A DNA stretch of 5,471 nucleotides, from positions 1-5,471 of the forward strand of contig JAKBCJ010000335.1 of the NCBI GenBank assembly GCA_021807975.1, given 5' to 3'. Position numbers and translations under genes: made by a program. A model generated the notes under the pieces. The model was given only the letters and a program-made list of their open reading frames with translations, was not told the origin of the DNA and did no database searches. The first letter of the stretch is position 1; every line of letters begins with the position of its first letter. The DNA comes from Pseudomonadota bacterium (GTDB lineage Bacteria; Pseudomonadota; Alphaproteobacteria; Acetobacterales; Acetobacteraceae). Below are positions 1-5,471 of the stretch, piece by piece.

Positions 1-1
1 A

Positions 2-1639
2 GCCGAAGCGCTTCTGCTGGAAGCCAACCTTATCAAGCGGCTGAAGCCGCGATTCAACATCGTGCTGCGGGACGACAAATCCTATCCGTGGCTGATGCTG
101 ACCGAGGACCACCCGTTCCCGCAGATATCCAAGCATCGCGGCGCGCATGTGCGAAAGGCCAGCTACTGGGGGCCGTTCGCCTCCGCCTGGGCGGTGAACC
201 AGACGGTCACCGCCATGCAGCGGGTCTTTTTGCTGCGGTCCTGCACCGACTCGGTGTTCGCCAGCCGCACCCGGCCATGCCTGTTGCTGCAGATCAAGCG
301 TTGCTCCGCCCCGTGCGTCGGGCGGGTCGATAACGAAGCGTATGGCAAGCTGGTGGCTCAGGCCAAGGCGTTCCTGTCCGGCAAGGCGAATTCGGTCCAG
401 AAAGAGCTTGCCGCGGAAATGGAACAGGCGGCCGAGGCGCTGGAGTTCGAGCGCGCTGCCGCCGTCCGCGACCGCCTGCGCGGCCTGACCTTCGTGCAGG
501 GCAGCAGCGTCATCAACCCGGCCAGCCTGACCGATGCGGATGTGATCGTGGCCTGGCAGATCGCCGGCCAGACCTGCGTCCAGGTGTTCTTCGTCCGTGG
601 CGGTCGCAACAACGGTAACCGCGCATTTTACCCGACCCATACCAAGGCGGAAGAAGGCACCGAGGTCCTGGCCGCCTTCATCGGGCAGTTCTACGACGAC
701 AAGCCGCCGCCTCCGCTGCTGCTGGTCAATCAGGAACTGGCGGAACGGGATCTGATCGCCGAAGCGCTGTCGATGAAGGCCGGGCGCAAGGTGGAGATCG
801 CCCGCCCGCGGCGCGGCGAAAAGCTGGCGGTGGTCCAGCATGCGGAAACCAACGCCCGCGAGGCTCTGGAGCGCAAACTGGCGGAAACCGCCGGCCAGGG
901 GAAACTGCTGCAAGGGGTCGCGGAGCTGTTCAAGTTGCCTTCGGTGCCCCAGCGCATCGAGGTGTACGACAACTCCCACATCATGGGCACCAACCCTTAT
1001 GGCGTGATGATCGTCGCGGGGGCGGAGGGCTTCATGAAGGGCGCGTATCGCAAATACGGTATCCGCGGCCCGATGGCGCCCGGCGACGATTTCGCCATGA
1101 TGCGGGAGATGCTGCAACGCCGCTTTGGCCGTGCGCTGAAAGAGCGGGCGGAGAACGATGCGGCCCCGGATTGGCCCGATCTGCTGCTGATCGACGGCGG
1201 GGCCGGCCAGTTGTCGGCGGTGCGGGAGATACTGAACGATCTGGGCGTGCATGACGTGGCGCTGGTCGCGATCGCCAAGGGACCGGATCGCAACGCCGGA
1301 CGCGAATGGCTGCATACCGAGGGCATGGAGCCGTTCCAACTGCCGCCGCAGGACCCGGTGCTGTACTTCCTGCAACGGTTGCGCGATGAGGCGCATCGCT
1401 TCGCCATTACCACGCACCGGGCGGGACGGTCCAAGGCCATCACCCAAAGCGAACTGGACGAAATCGAAGGCATCGGTCCCGCTCGGAAGCGCGCGCTGCT
1501 GAACCATTTCGGGTCGGCGAGGGGGGTGAAAATGGCCGGTCTGGCTGATCTGGAGGCGGCGCCGGGAATCAGCCGGGAAACCGCCAACCGGGTATATGCG
1601 CATTTTCATGCGGGCGCGCGGGTTAATGCCGGGGTTTAG
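2..1639 (+). CDS. uvrC: UvrABC system protein C (excinuclease subunit C), 5'-truncated
   Basis: UvrC makes the two incisions either side of a bulky DNA lesion after UvrA/UvrB damage recognition, in the cytoplasm. The frame is open from base 2, so the gene runs off the left edge. 545 residues are visible, and about 70 N-terminal residues are probably missing compared with a usual length of 610-620. What remains of the GIY-YIG domain is its end (LLLEANLIKRLKPRFN); the Glu at 20-22 matches the family's metal-binding catalytic Glu. A UvrB-binding UVR motif follows at about 389-487 (coiled, ALEFERAAAVRDRL). The RNase H-like C-terminal nuclease shows YDNSH (Asp at 968-970), LLIDGGAGQL (Asp at 1193-1195) and RDEAHRF (His at 1394-1396), the expected catalytic set. 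Tandem helix-hairpin-helix DNA-binding motifs (EIEGIGPARKRALL, then APGISRETANRV) lie at about 1454-1618. The GTG at 62 is an internal valine, not a start. No frameshift or lost catalytic residue is visible. Confidence 0.97.
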   Translation, partial: AEALLLEANLIKRLKPRFNIVLRDDKSYPWLMLTEDHPFPQISKHRGAHVRKASYWGPFASAWAVNQTVTAMQRVFLLRSCTDSVFASRTRPCLLLQIKRCSAPCVGRVDNEAYGKLVAQAKAFLSGKANSVQKELAAEMEQAAEALEFERAAAVRDRLRGLTFVQGSSVINPASLTDADVIVAWQIAGQTCVQVFFVRGGRNNGNRAFYPTHTKAEEGTEVLAAFIGQFYDDKPPPPLLLVNQELAERDLIAEALSMKAGRKVEIARPRRGEKLAVVQHAETNAREALERKLAETAGQGKLLQGVAELFKLPSVPQRIEVYDNSHIMGTNPYGVMIVAGAEGFMKGAYRKYGIRGPMAPGDDFAMMREMLQRRFGRALKERAENDAAPDWPDLLLIDGGAGQLSAVREILNDLGVHDVALVAIAKGPDRNAGREWLHTEGMEPFQLPPQDPVLYFLQRLRDEAHRFAITTHRAGRSKAITQSELDEIEGIGPARKRALLNHFGSARGVKMAGLADLEAAPGISRETANRVYAHFHAGARVNAGV

Positions 1640-1675
1640 CGGCTGGTTGCCGCGGCTGGGCCAGTTCCGTTCGCC

Positions 1676-2521
1676 ATGACGCGCATATTCGACATTCAGG
1701 GGCATCGTGGCGCCCGTGCTCTGTTCCCGGAAAACACGCTGGAAGGCTTTCTCGCAGCTGCCGCATTGGGGGTTGGCGCATTCGAACTGGATGTAGGCAT
1801 GACCGCCGATGGGGTTCCGGTTGTCGTTCACGATCCGCTGCTTAATCCCGATATCGTGCGCGGCCCGGGCGGACTCTGGCTGGCGGAACCCGGGCCGGCG
1901 GTCTGGTCGCTGACCCTGGCGGAGCTGCAAACCTACGATGTGGGTCGTCTGCGCCCCGGTTCCCGCGCCGCCGGGTTGTTTCCGGAGCACCGGCCGCATG
2001 ACGGCGCCCGGATTCCCACTTTGGCGGCCGTGCTGGACGCCCTGCCGGATGCGCGCTTCACCATCGAAATCAAGACTGACCCGGCGCACCAGGCATGGAC
2101 CGCCACGCCCGCGGCCCTGGCCGAGGCCACGCTGACTGTCATCGACGAAGCCAAAGCTGCCGAACGGGTGCTGGTCGAGGCGTTCGACTGGCGGGTGCAA
2201 CACCGCATCGGTCATATCCGCCCCGACATCCGGCTGGCATGGCTCACCCGGCCAGAGACGGTGCTGAATGCCGCCCTGTGGTGGGACGGGGTGGAACCGC
2301 TGCTTTCGGTGCCTGCTGCTGTCGCCGCACAGGGCGGGCCGGTCTGGGCGCCCGATTACGCAAGTCTGACGCGTGACCAGGTCCTGGAGGCCCATGCGCT
2401 GGGTCTTTCGGTCCTGCCCTGGACCGTGAATCAGCCGGAGGACATGCGCCGGCTGATGGACTGGGGTGTGGACGGGCTGATCTCCGACCGGCCCGACCTC
2501 GCGCTTGGCCTGCTTGCCTAG
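1676..2521 (+). CDS. Glycerophosphodiester phosphodiesterase (GDPD family)
   Basis: This 281-residue protein hydrolyses glycerophosphodiesters, the deacylated phospholipid head groups, to glycerol 3-phosphate and an alcohol. The fold is a TIM barrel typical of the GDPD family. Visible motifs, in order: GHRGARALFPENT (His10, Arg11, Glu19), ELDV (Glu37, Asp39), VHDP (His52), TIEIK (Glu131, Lys133), LPWTVN (about 248-252) and DGLISDRP (about 266-273). His10 and His52 are the expected catalytic pair; Glu37, Asp39 and Glu131 are the expected metal ligands. No signal peptide is present, so it should be cytoplasmic, like UgpQ rather than periplasmic GlpQ. ATG 1676 is the only ATG, GTG or TTG between the uvrC stop and the HRG motif; no clear Shine-Dalgarno precedes it. 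It lies 36 bases after uvrC in the same frame, suggesting co-transcription, although the two functions are unrelated. The exact head-group preference cannot be read from sequence. Confidence 0.93.
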   Translation: MTRIFDIQGHRGARALFPENTLEGFLAAAALGVGAFELDVGMTADGVPVVVHDPLLNPDIVRGPGGLWLAEPGPAVWSLTLAELQTYDVGRLRPGSRAAGLFPEHRPHDGARIPTLAAVLDALPDARFTIEIKTDPAHQAWTATPAALAEATLTVIDEAKAAERVLVEAFDWRVQHRIGHIRPDIRLAWLTRPETVLNAALWWDGVEPLLSVPAAVAAQGGPVWAPDYASLTRDQVLEAHALGLSVLPWTVNQPEDMRRLMDWGVDGLISDRPDLALGLLA

Positions 2522-2649
2522 CGGCAGCGGTACGGGTGCCAGAAGCACCAGCGATCATGGCCCGGGCCCGGGCCGGGTTCCTCGACAACACAGCCGGCCG
2601 CCGACATGGCGACACCGAGCAGCAGCAGGACGGAAACGAAACGTCGCAA
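2518..2649 (-). CDS. Small lipoprotein, 43 residues, TTG start (unrecognised family)
   Basis: Reading the - strand from TTG at 2649-2647 gives 43 codons ending in TAG at 2520-2518. The N-terminus MRRFVSVLLLLGVAMSAAGC is a classic lipoprotein signal peptide: two arginines, a hydrophobic core, and a lipobox-like SAAGC whose Cys20 would be lipidated (position -3 is Ala rather than the usual Leu). The mature part is only about 24 residues. It starts VVEE, continues with PGPGPG, and ends in an aromatic and cysteine-containing tail, WCFWHPYRCR. A perfect AAGGAGG lies 5 bases upstream of the TTG, which decides the start; CTG at 2652 is the only other candidate and sits too close to it. An in-frame TGA at 2682-2680 excludes a longer protein. 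It converges on the GDPD gene, and its stop overlaps that gene's stop by 4 bases. The function is unknown; attachment to the outer or inner membrane is inferred. A chance ORF is unlikely given the signal peptide plus ribosome site. Confidence 0.77.
   Translation of the reverse strand: MRRFVSVLLLLGVAMSAAGCVVEEPGPGPGHDRWCFWHPYRCR
2559..2574. repeat. 16-base perfect palindrome (GGCCCG-type repeat)
   Basis: The run GGCCCGGGCCCGGGCC reads the same on both strands and consists of about two and a half copies of a GC-only hexamer. On the - strand it lies in the codons for the PGPGPG segment of the small lipoprotein. On the + strand it is 37 bases past the GDPD stop, where it could fold into a short GC hairpin, but no T tract follows, so it is not a standard intrinsic terminator. 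Confidence 0.6.
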
Positions 2650-2654
2650 CAGAG

Positions 2655-2661
2655 CCTCCTT
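2655..2661 (-). promoter_or_regulatory. Shine-Dalgarno AAGGAGG of the small lipoprotein gene
   Basis: The - strand reads AAGGAGG, then CTCTG, then the TTG start codon at 2649. This seven-base match to the 16S anti-Shine-Dalgarno, with a 5-base spacer, is the strongest ribosome site in the window and supports both the TTG start and the reality of the gene. Confidence 0.75.
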
Positions 2662-2678
2662 CGTGAAGCAACGCGGCG

Positions 2679-2751
2679 ATCATAGCCGGTACAATGTATC
2701 GAAGAATGACCGGGCTTTGCGGATCTCGGGGTTGCGCGCAATCTCCGCTGA
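2679..2751. promoter_or_regulatory. Probable divergent promoter region between the lipoprotein and SRAP genes
   Basis: This gap lies between two genes that point away from each other, so both should be initiated here. On the - strand TATGAT (2684-2679) is a five-of-six match to a -10 box and would give a leader of about 22 bases for the lipoprotein; the -35 position (GAAGAA at 2701-2706, TTCTTC on the - strand) is poor. On the + strand TACAAT (2690-2695) is a five-of-six -10 match that would give a leader of about 50 bases for the SRAP gene, again without a good -35. TACAATGTA (2690-2698) is a short inverted repeat. A second weak + strand option (TTGCGG at 2717-2722, CAATCT at 2739-2744) would start transcription almost at the ATG. 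No LexA-like GTTC-spacer-GTTC or GAAC-spacer-GAAC box was seen. Confidence 0.3.
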
Positions 2752-3429
2752 ATGTGTGGACGCTATGCCAGTTTCCTGCCGCCCGACCTGATCGCCCGCC
2801 TGTTCGGCACGAAGAATCCGCTGCCTGATCTGAAGCCTACATGGAACATGGCACCGACGATGGATGCCCCCGTCGTCCGCCGGCATCCCGAAACCGGGGA
2901 GCGTCACCTGGACGCCCTGACCTGGGGCTTCATTCCCGCCTACACCAAAACCTTGAAGGAGGCCCGCCGGCCGGTGAATGCTCGATCCGAGACCGTCGCG
3001 TCATCGGGCATGTTCCGTAACGCCTTCGCCAAGCGGCGCTGCATCGTGCCGGCGGCGGCTTTCTACGAATGGCACACAGGTCCGCATGGCAAAGAACCGT
3101 ATGCAATCGCGCGCGCGGACGGCGATCCGCTGGCGTTCGCGGGTGTTTGGGAGGGCTGGCGCGGGCCGGACGGCGGGATCGTCCGCAGCTTCGCCATCCT
3201 GACAACCGCCGCGAATGCCCAAATGGCGGTGCTGCACGAGCGCATGCCGGTGATTCTGGAACAGGCCGGCTGGCCGGGTTGGCTGGGTGAAACCGAAACC
3301 GATCCCGCCAGCTTGCTGCGCCCGGCGCCGGAGGGAATTTTGAAAATATGGCCGGTGGATAAGCGGGTCGGCAATGTGCGCAACGACGGTCCAGACCTGC
3401 TGCAACCGCACGAACCGCCGCCACGTTGA
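2752..3429 (+). CDS. SRAP-family abasic-site processing protein (YedK/HMCES-like)
   Basis: SRAP proteins bind abasic sites in single-stranded DNA at replication forks and form a thiazolidine DNA-protein crosslink through Cys2, protecting the site from cleavage. This protein has 225 residues, close to the family norm. It begins MCGRY, so Cys2 becomes N-terminal once Met is removed; this fixes the start at ATG 2752. Other family hallmarks are WNMAPT (about 31-36), LTWGFIP (56-62), NARSET (76-81, Asn76 and Arg78 in the DNA/active site), RCIVPAAAFYEW (96-107, Glu106) and LHERMPVIL (161-169, His162). The usual small Asp-Gly before FYEW is Ala-Ala here, a mild variation. No Shine-Dalgarno is visible upstream. 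It is divergent from the small lipoprotein gene and followed 37 bases later by the BrkB-family gene, probably in one transcript. Older annotations call the family SOS response-associated peptidase; no SOS box is apparent here. Confidence 0.95.
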   Translation: MCGRYASFLPPDLIARLFGTKNPLPDLKPTWNMAPTMDAPVVRRHPETGERHLDALTWGFIPAYTKTLKEARRPVNARSETVASSGMFRNAFAKRRCIVPAAAFYEWHTGPHGKEPYAIARADGDPLAFAGVWEGWRGPDGGIVRSFAILTTAANAQMAVLHERMPVILEQAGWPGWLGETETDPASLLRPAPEGILKIWPVDKRVGNVRNDGPDLLQPHEPPPR

Positions 3430-3466
3430 AGCCGCTGCTGTCCAGTTCCCGGAAAGACGCATCCTG

Positions 3467-4435
3467 ATGAGCGAGCCGACCAAACTGACGGAGTTGAAGC
3501 GCGACCTCCATTTGCTGATCCAAGGCCCGGATGGCGACCCGTTGCCGCCGCATCTCAGCCGCGGGCGGACCGCGACCTCGCCCCATCAAATCCCCATGCT
3601 CGGATGGAAGGACATCCTGCTGCGTTCCTGGCAGGAGGTGAACAACAACAACATCTTCCTGGTGTCCGGCGGGGTGACCTATGCCATCCTGCTGGCATTG
3701 TTTCCGGGGCTCGCCGCATTGGTTTCGCTGTACGGACTGCTGCTGAACCCGGTTCAGGTCGAACAGCAGGTAGAGATGCTGTCACATGTATTGCCGCCCG
3801 AGACGACGCGGATGATCGCGGCGGAACTGCACAGTCTGATCGCCGCCTCGCAAGGGTCATTGAGTATCAGCGCGGCAGCGGCGTTGGTGTTCGCGCTGTG
3901 GAGTGCGTCCCGCGGCATGAGCGGCCTGATTAACGCCCTCGACATCGCCTATGACCAGAAAGAGACAAGGGGGTTCGTCAAACTGAATGCGGTGGCGATC
4001 CTGCTGACCATGCTGACGCTTATGGGCGGGACCGTGATCATCGCCTTGGTCGCGATATTGCCCGCGGTGCTGCAGTTCGTCGGCCTGGCCAGTTCGACAC
4101 AGTGGCTGGTGCTGGTGCTGGAATGGCCGCTGCTGATCGTGGTCGTGATGACGGGTCTGGCCATGCTGTACCGCTACGCGCCGAACCGCCGTACCCCGCA
4201 GTGGCGCTGGGTATCCCCCGGCGCCGTGGTGGCCACGTTCCTGTGGCTGCTGGGGTCGATCGGGTTCAGCGTCTATGTGTCGTATTTCAACAGCTACGAC
4301 CGAACATACGGGTCCCTCGGCGGGGTCGTGGTCATGCTGACATGGCTGTATCTGTCCGCCTTCGTCGCCCTGTTCGGGGCGGTGATCAACGCCCAATCCG
4401 AACGGCAGATACGGCAGTCAAGCGGCCATACCTAA
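3467..4435 (+). CDS. YihY/BrkB-family inner membrane protein
   Basis: This 322-residue integral membrane protein belongs to the YihY/virulence factor BrkB family, formerly misnamed ribonuclease BN. Its transport or structural role is not established. A polar N-terminal arm of about 60 residues is followed by six hydrophobic segments near residues 63-92, 133-155, 174-205, 213-236, 250-273 and 285-308. Family motifs are SGGVTYAILLALFPGLAAL (67-85), LWSASRGMSGLINALDIAY (144-162), LYRYAPNRR (234-242) and the C-terminal signature NSYDRTYGSLGG (275-286) with LTWLYLSAFVALFGA (291-305). I chose ATG 3467 because the longer frame from ATG 3374 would overlap the SRAP gene by 56 bases and add residues unlike the family. 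A weak GGAAAG (3451-3456) lies 10 bases upstream. It probably shares a transcript with the SRAP gene. The C-terminal tail after helix six is short and polar (about 309-322). Confidence 0.93.
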   Translation: MSEPTKLTELKRDLHLLIQGPDGDPLPPHLSRGRTATSPHQIPMLGWKDILLRSWQEVNNNNIFLVSGGVTYAILLALFPGLAALVSLYGLLLNPVQVEQQVEMLSHVLPPETTRMIAAELHSLIAASQGSLSISAAAALVFALWSASRGMSGLINALDIAYDQKETRGFVKLNAVAILLTMLTLMGGTVIIALVAILPAVLQFVGLASSTQWLVLVLEWPLLIVVVMTGLAMLYRYAPNRRTPQWRWVSPGAVVATFLWLLGSIGFSVYVSYFNSYDRTYGSLGGVVVMLTWLYLSAFVALFGAVINAQSERQIRQSSGHT

Positions 4436-4465
4436 AACTATCATGAAAAAAGTGACATGGGGGAG

Positions 4466-4494
4466 TTGACGAAGCCCTTCCTCATCCGAACATG
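4466..4494 (+). promoter_or_regulatory. Possible cysE promoter
   Basis: In the 110-base gap upstream of cysE, TTGACG (4466-4471) is a five-of-six -35 match. The hexamer 17 bases downstream, AACATG (4489-4494), is a poor -10. If used, the transcript would start near 4501 with a leader of about 45 bases. The rest of the gap holds an A6 run (4446-4451) and no hairpin with a T tract on the + strand, so no intrinsic terminator for the upstream gene is seen. Confidence 0.3.
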
Positions 4495-4545
4495 TAACGC
4501 CAACCGTCCCATCCCGGACAGACCTAACCCGCGGGAAACTTCCAT

Positions 4546-5406
4546 ATGCGCCCCAGCCCGTGCCACTTGATGCTTGTGCATCCAGACCAGGCCTCTGCCG
4601 TCACCGATGCACTGTGGGCACGCCTGCGGCAGGAAGCCGAGGATGCCTATCGGCGTGAGCCGAAGCTCGCGTCCCTGTTTTTCGATTCGATTCTAAATCA
4701 ACCGAGCTTTGAGGCGGCGGTGTTTCATCGGGTTGCGGCGCGGTTGAAGAACGACACGATCTCTCTCCCGCTGATCGTGCAGGCGTTTGCCAAAGCGGCG
4801 GAGGACGATGGCTGCCTGGTCGAGGCGGCGAAGGCCGATATCTCCGCCGTGCTGGACCGCGATCCGGCCTGCACGCGGTTGATGGAGCCATTCCTGTATT
4901 TCAAGGGGTTCCACGCGATTCAGACCCACCGTCTGAACCACTGGCTGTGGCACCACGGGGAGCGGGATTTCGCGCTGTATCTGCAAAGCCGTTCGTCGGA
5001 GGTGTTCCAGACCGATATCCATCCGGCGGCTAAATTCGGGCACGGCATCTTCCTGGACCATGCCACCGGGCTGGTGGTGGGGGAAACGGCGGAGGTTGGC
5101 GACGACGTGTCGATGCTGCATCACGTCACCCTGGGCGGCAGCGGCAAGGAATCGGGCGACCGGCATCCTAAAATCCGGCGCGGCGTGGTGATCGGTGCGG
5201 GTGCGGCGATACTGGGCAATATCGAGGTTGGGGAACACGCGCGCGTTGCCGCCGGTTCGGTGGTGTTGAAGGCGGTTCCGCCCCACGCCACCGTCGCCGG
5301 GGTCCCGGCGAAGGTGATGCGGATCGTGGAGAACGATGTGCCGTCGAACTCGATGGACCAGACCTTGAGCGATCTGGCCTATCAGTCCTTCAACTACTCG
5401 ATCTGA
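4546..5406 (+). CDS. cysE: Serine O-acetyltransferase
   Basis: CysE transfers acetyl from acetyl-CoA to L-serine, giving O-acetylserine, the first committed step of cysteine synthesis in the cytoplasm. The 286-residue protein has the helical N-terminal SAT domain (about 22-125, ending EPFLYFKGFHAIQTHRLNHW) and a C-terminal left-handed beta-helix of hexapeptide repeats (about 155-260). DIHP (Asp157) and LDHATG (His172) match the catalytic Asp143 and His158 of the E. coli enzyme, with the same spacing. VTLGGSGK and GDRHPKI (about 194-210) form the acetyl-CoA/serine loop. The protein ends in Ile286, as needed for the CysE tail to dock in the CysK active site and form the cysteine synthase complex. 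Relative to E. coli, about 14 extra N-terminal residues are present; ATG 4570 (Met9) is an alternative start, but neither has a strong ribosome site (GGGAAA at 4533-4538 precedes the first). It appears to have its own promoter. Confidence 0.97.
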   Translation: MRPSPCHLMLVHPDQASAVTDALWARLRQEAEDAYRREPKLASLFFDSILNQPSFEAAVFHRVAARLKNDTISLPLIVQAFAKAAEDDGCLVEAAKADISAVLDRDPACTRLMEPFLYFKGFHAIQTHRLNHWLWHHGERDFALYLQSRSSEVFQTDIHPAAKFGHGIFLDHATGLVVGETAEVGDDVSMLHHVTLGGSGKESGDRHPKIRRGVVIGAGAAILGNIEVGEHARVAAGSVVLKAVPPHATVAGVPAKVMRIVENDVPSNSMDQTLSDLAYQSFNYSI

Positions 5407-5418
5407 CCCTTTCCCTGC

Positions 5419-5471
5419 TTAGGCGGCTCTGACTCCGGCCACGAAGGTGGTGGCCTCGCTCGACAACAGGT
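5419..5471 (-). CDS. Possible 3' end of a convergent gene (unidentified)
   Basis: On the - strand one frame is open from the right edge to TAA at 5421-5419. It gives about 16 residues ending TTFVAGVRAA, with mostly G or C in third positions, like the other genes here. If real, it converges on cysE with a 12-base gap. The stretch is too short to identify a family, and a chance open frame is quite possible in DNA this GC-rich. Confidence 0.3.
   Translation of the reverse strand, partial: LLSSEATTFVAGVRAA

Noticed and set aside
2244..2741. A 165-codon - strand open frame covering the lipoprotein region and the GDPD 3' end
   Set aside because: It is in a different frame from the lipoprotein, is rich in Arg, Pro, Ala and Ser with no motif, and mostly lies antisense to the well-supported GDPD gene; typical of GC-rich shadow frames.
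2520..2751. LexA/SOS box upstream of the SRAP gene
   Set aside because: I looked for GTTC-N7-GTTC and GAAC-N7-GAAC type sites expected in alphaproteobacteria and found none; SOS control is not supported by the sequence.
3374..3466. Extended start of the BrkB-family gene at ATG 3374
   Set aside because: It would overlap the SRAP coding end by 56 bases and add Cys/Arg/Asn-rich residues not seen in the family; ATG 3467 follows the SRAP stop and has a weak ribosome site.
2930..3589. A 219-codon - strand open frame antisense to the SRAP gene
   Set aside because: Low-complexity Arg/Pro/Ala composition and no recognisable domain; the + strand here encodes a clear SRAP protein with every active-site residue.
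4446..4451. A6 run after the BrkB-family gene as part of a terminator
   Set aside because: It would give a T run only for - strand transcription, and no GC stem precedes it in that orientation.
4693..5286. A 197-codon - strand open frame antisense to cysE
   Set aside because: It mirrors the codon pattern of cysE, whose catalytic and hexapeptide motifs are intact; no family features in the antisense translation.
5437..5455. Hairpin GGCCAC/GTGGCC downstream of cysE as an intrinsic terminator
   Set aside because: A six-pair stem with a seven-base loop is present, but no T tract follows on either side, and it may lie in a convergent coding region.

Overview
This 5471-base window is GC-rich, densely coded chromosomal DNA. 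Protein motifs and codon use fit an alphaproteobacterium. The wording of the UvrC, SRAP and CysE proteins suggests Rhodospirillales or Acetobacteraceae, but that placement is an impression, since no rRNA or other marker is present. I see no mobile element, CRISPR array, tRNA, rRNA or phage gene. No stretch over 300 bases lacks a gene.

Layout, left to right. (1) A 5'-truncated uvrC on the + strand (from the left edge to 1639) encodes the excision nuclease subunit of nucleotide excision repair. (2) A cytoplasmic glycerophosphodiester phosphodiesterase (1676-2521) follows after 36 bases. (3) On the - strand, convergent with it, lies a 43-residue lipoprotein gene (2649-2518) with a TTG start and a strong Shine-Dalgarno. 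It is easily missed, and its stop codon shares a CTAG tetramer with the stop of the phosphodiesterase gene. (4) Roughly 100 bases of divergent promoter-like DNA lead to an SRAP (YedK/HMCES-type) abasic-site protein (2752-3429). (5) A YihY/BrkB-family six-helix membrane protein (3467-4435) follows 37 bases later, probably co-transcribed. (6) A 110-base gap with a TTGACG -35-like element precedes cysE, serine O-acetyltransferase (4546-5406). (7) The last ~50 bases may be the 3' end of a convergent - strand gene.

The genes are mostly housekeeping and do not form one pathway. UvrC and SRAP both deal with DNA lesions (bulky adducts and abasic sites in single-stranded DNA, respectively), the phosphodiesterase recycles phospholipid head groups, and CysE starts cysteine synthesis. 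No LexA-type box is apparent near the SRAP gene. I did not find a convincing new multi-gene system. The most notable item is the tiny proline-, glycine- and aromatic-rich lipoprotein and the way it is packed against the neighbouring gene.
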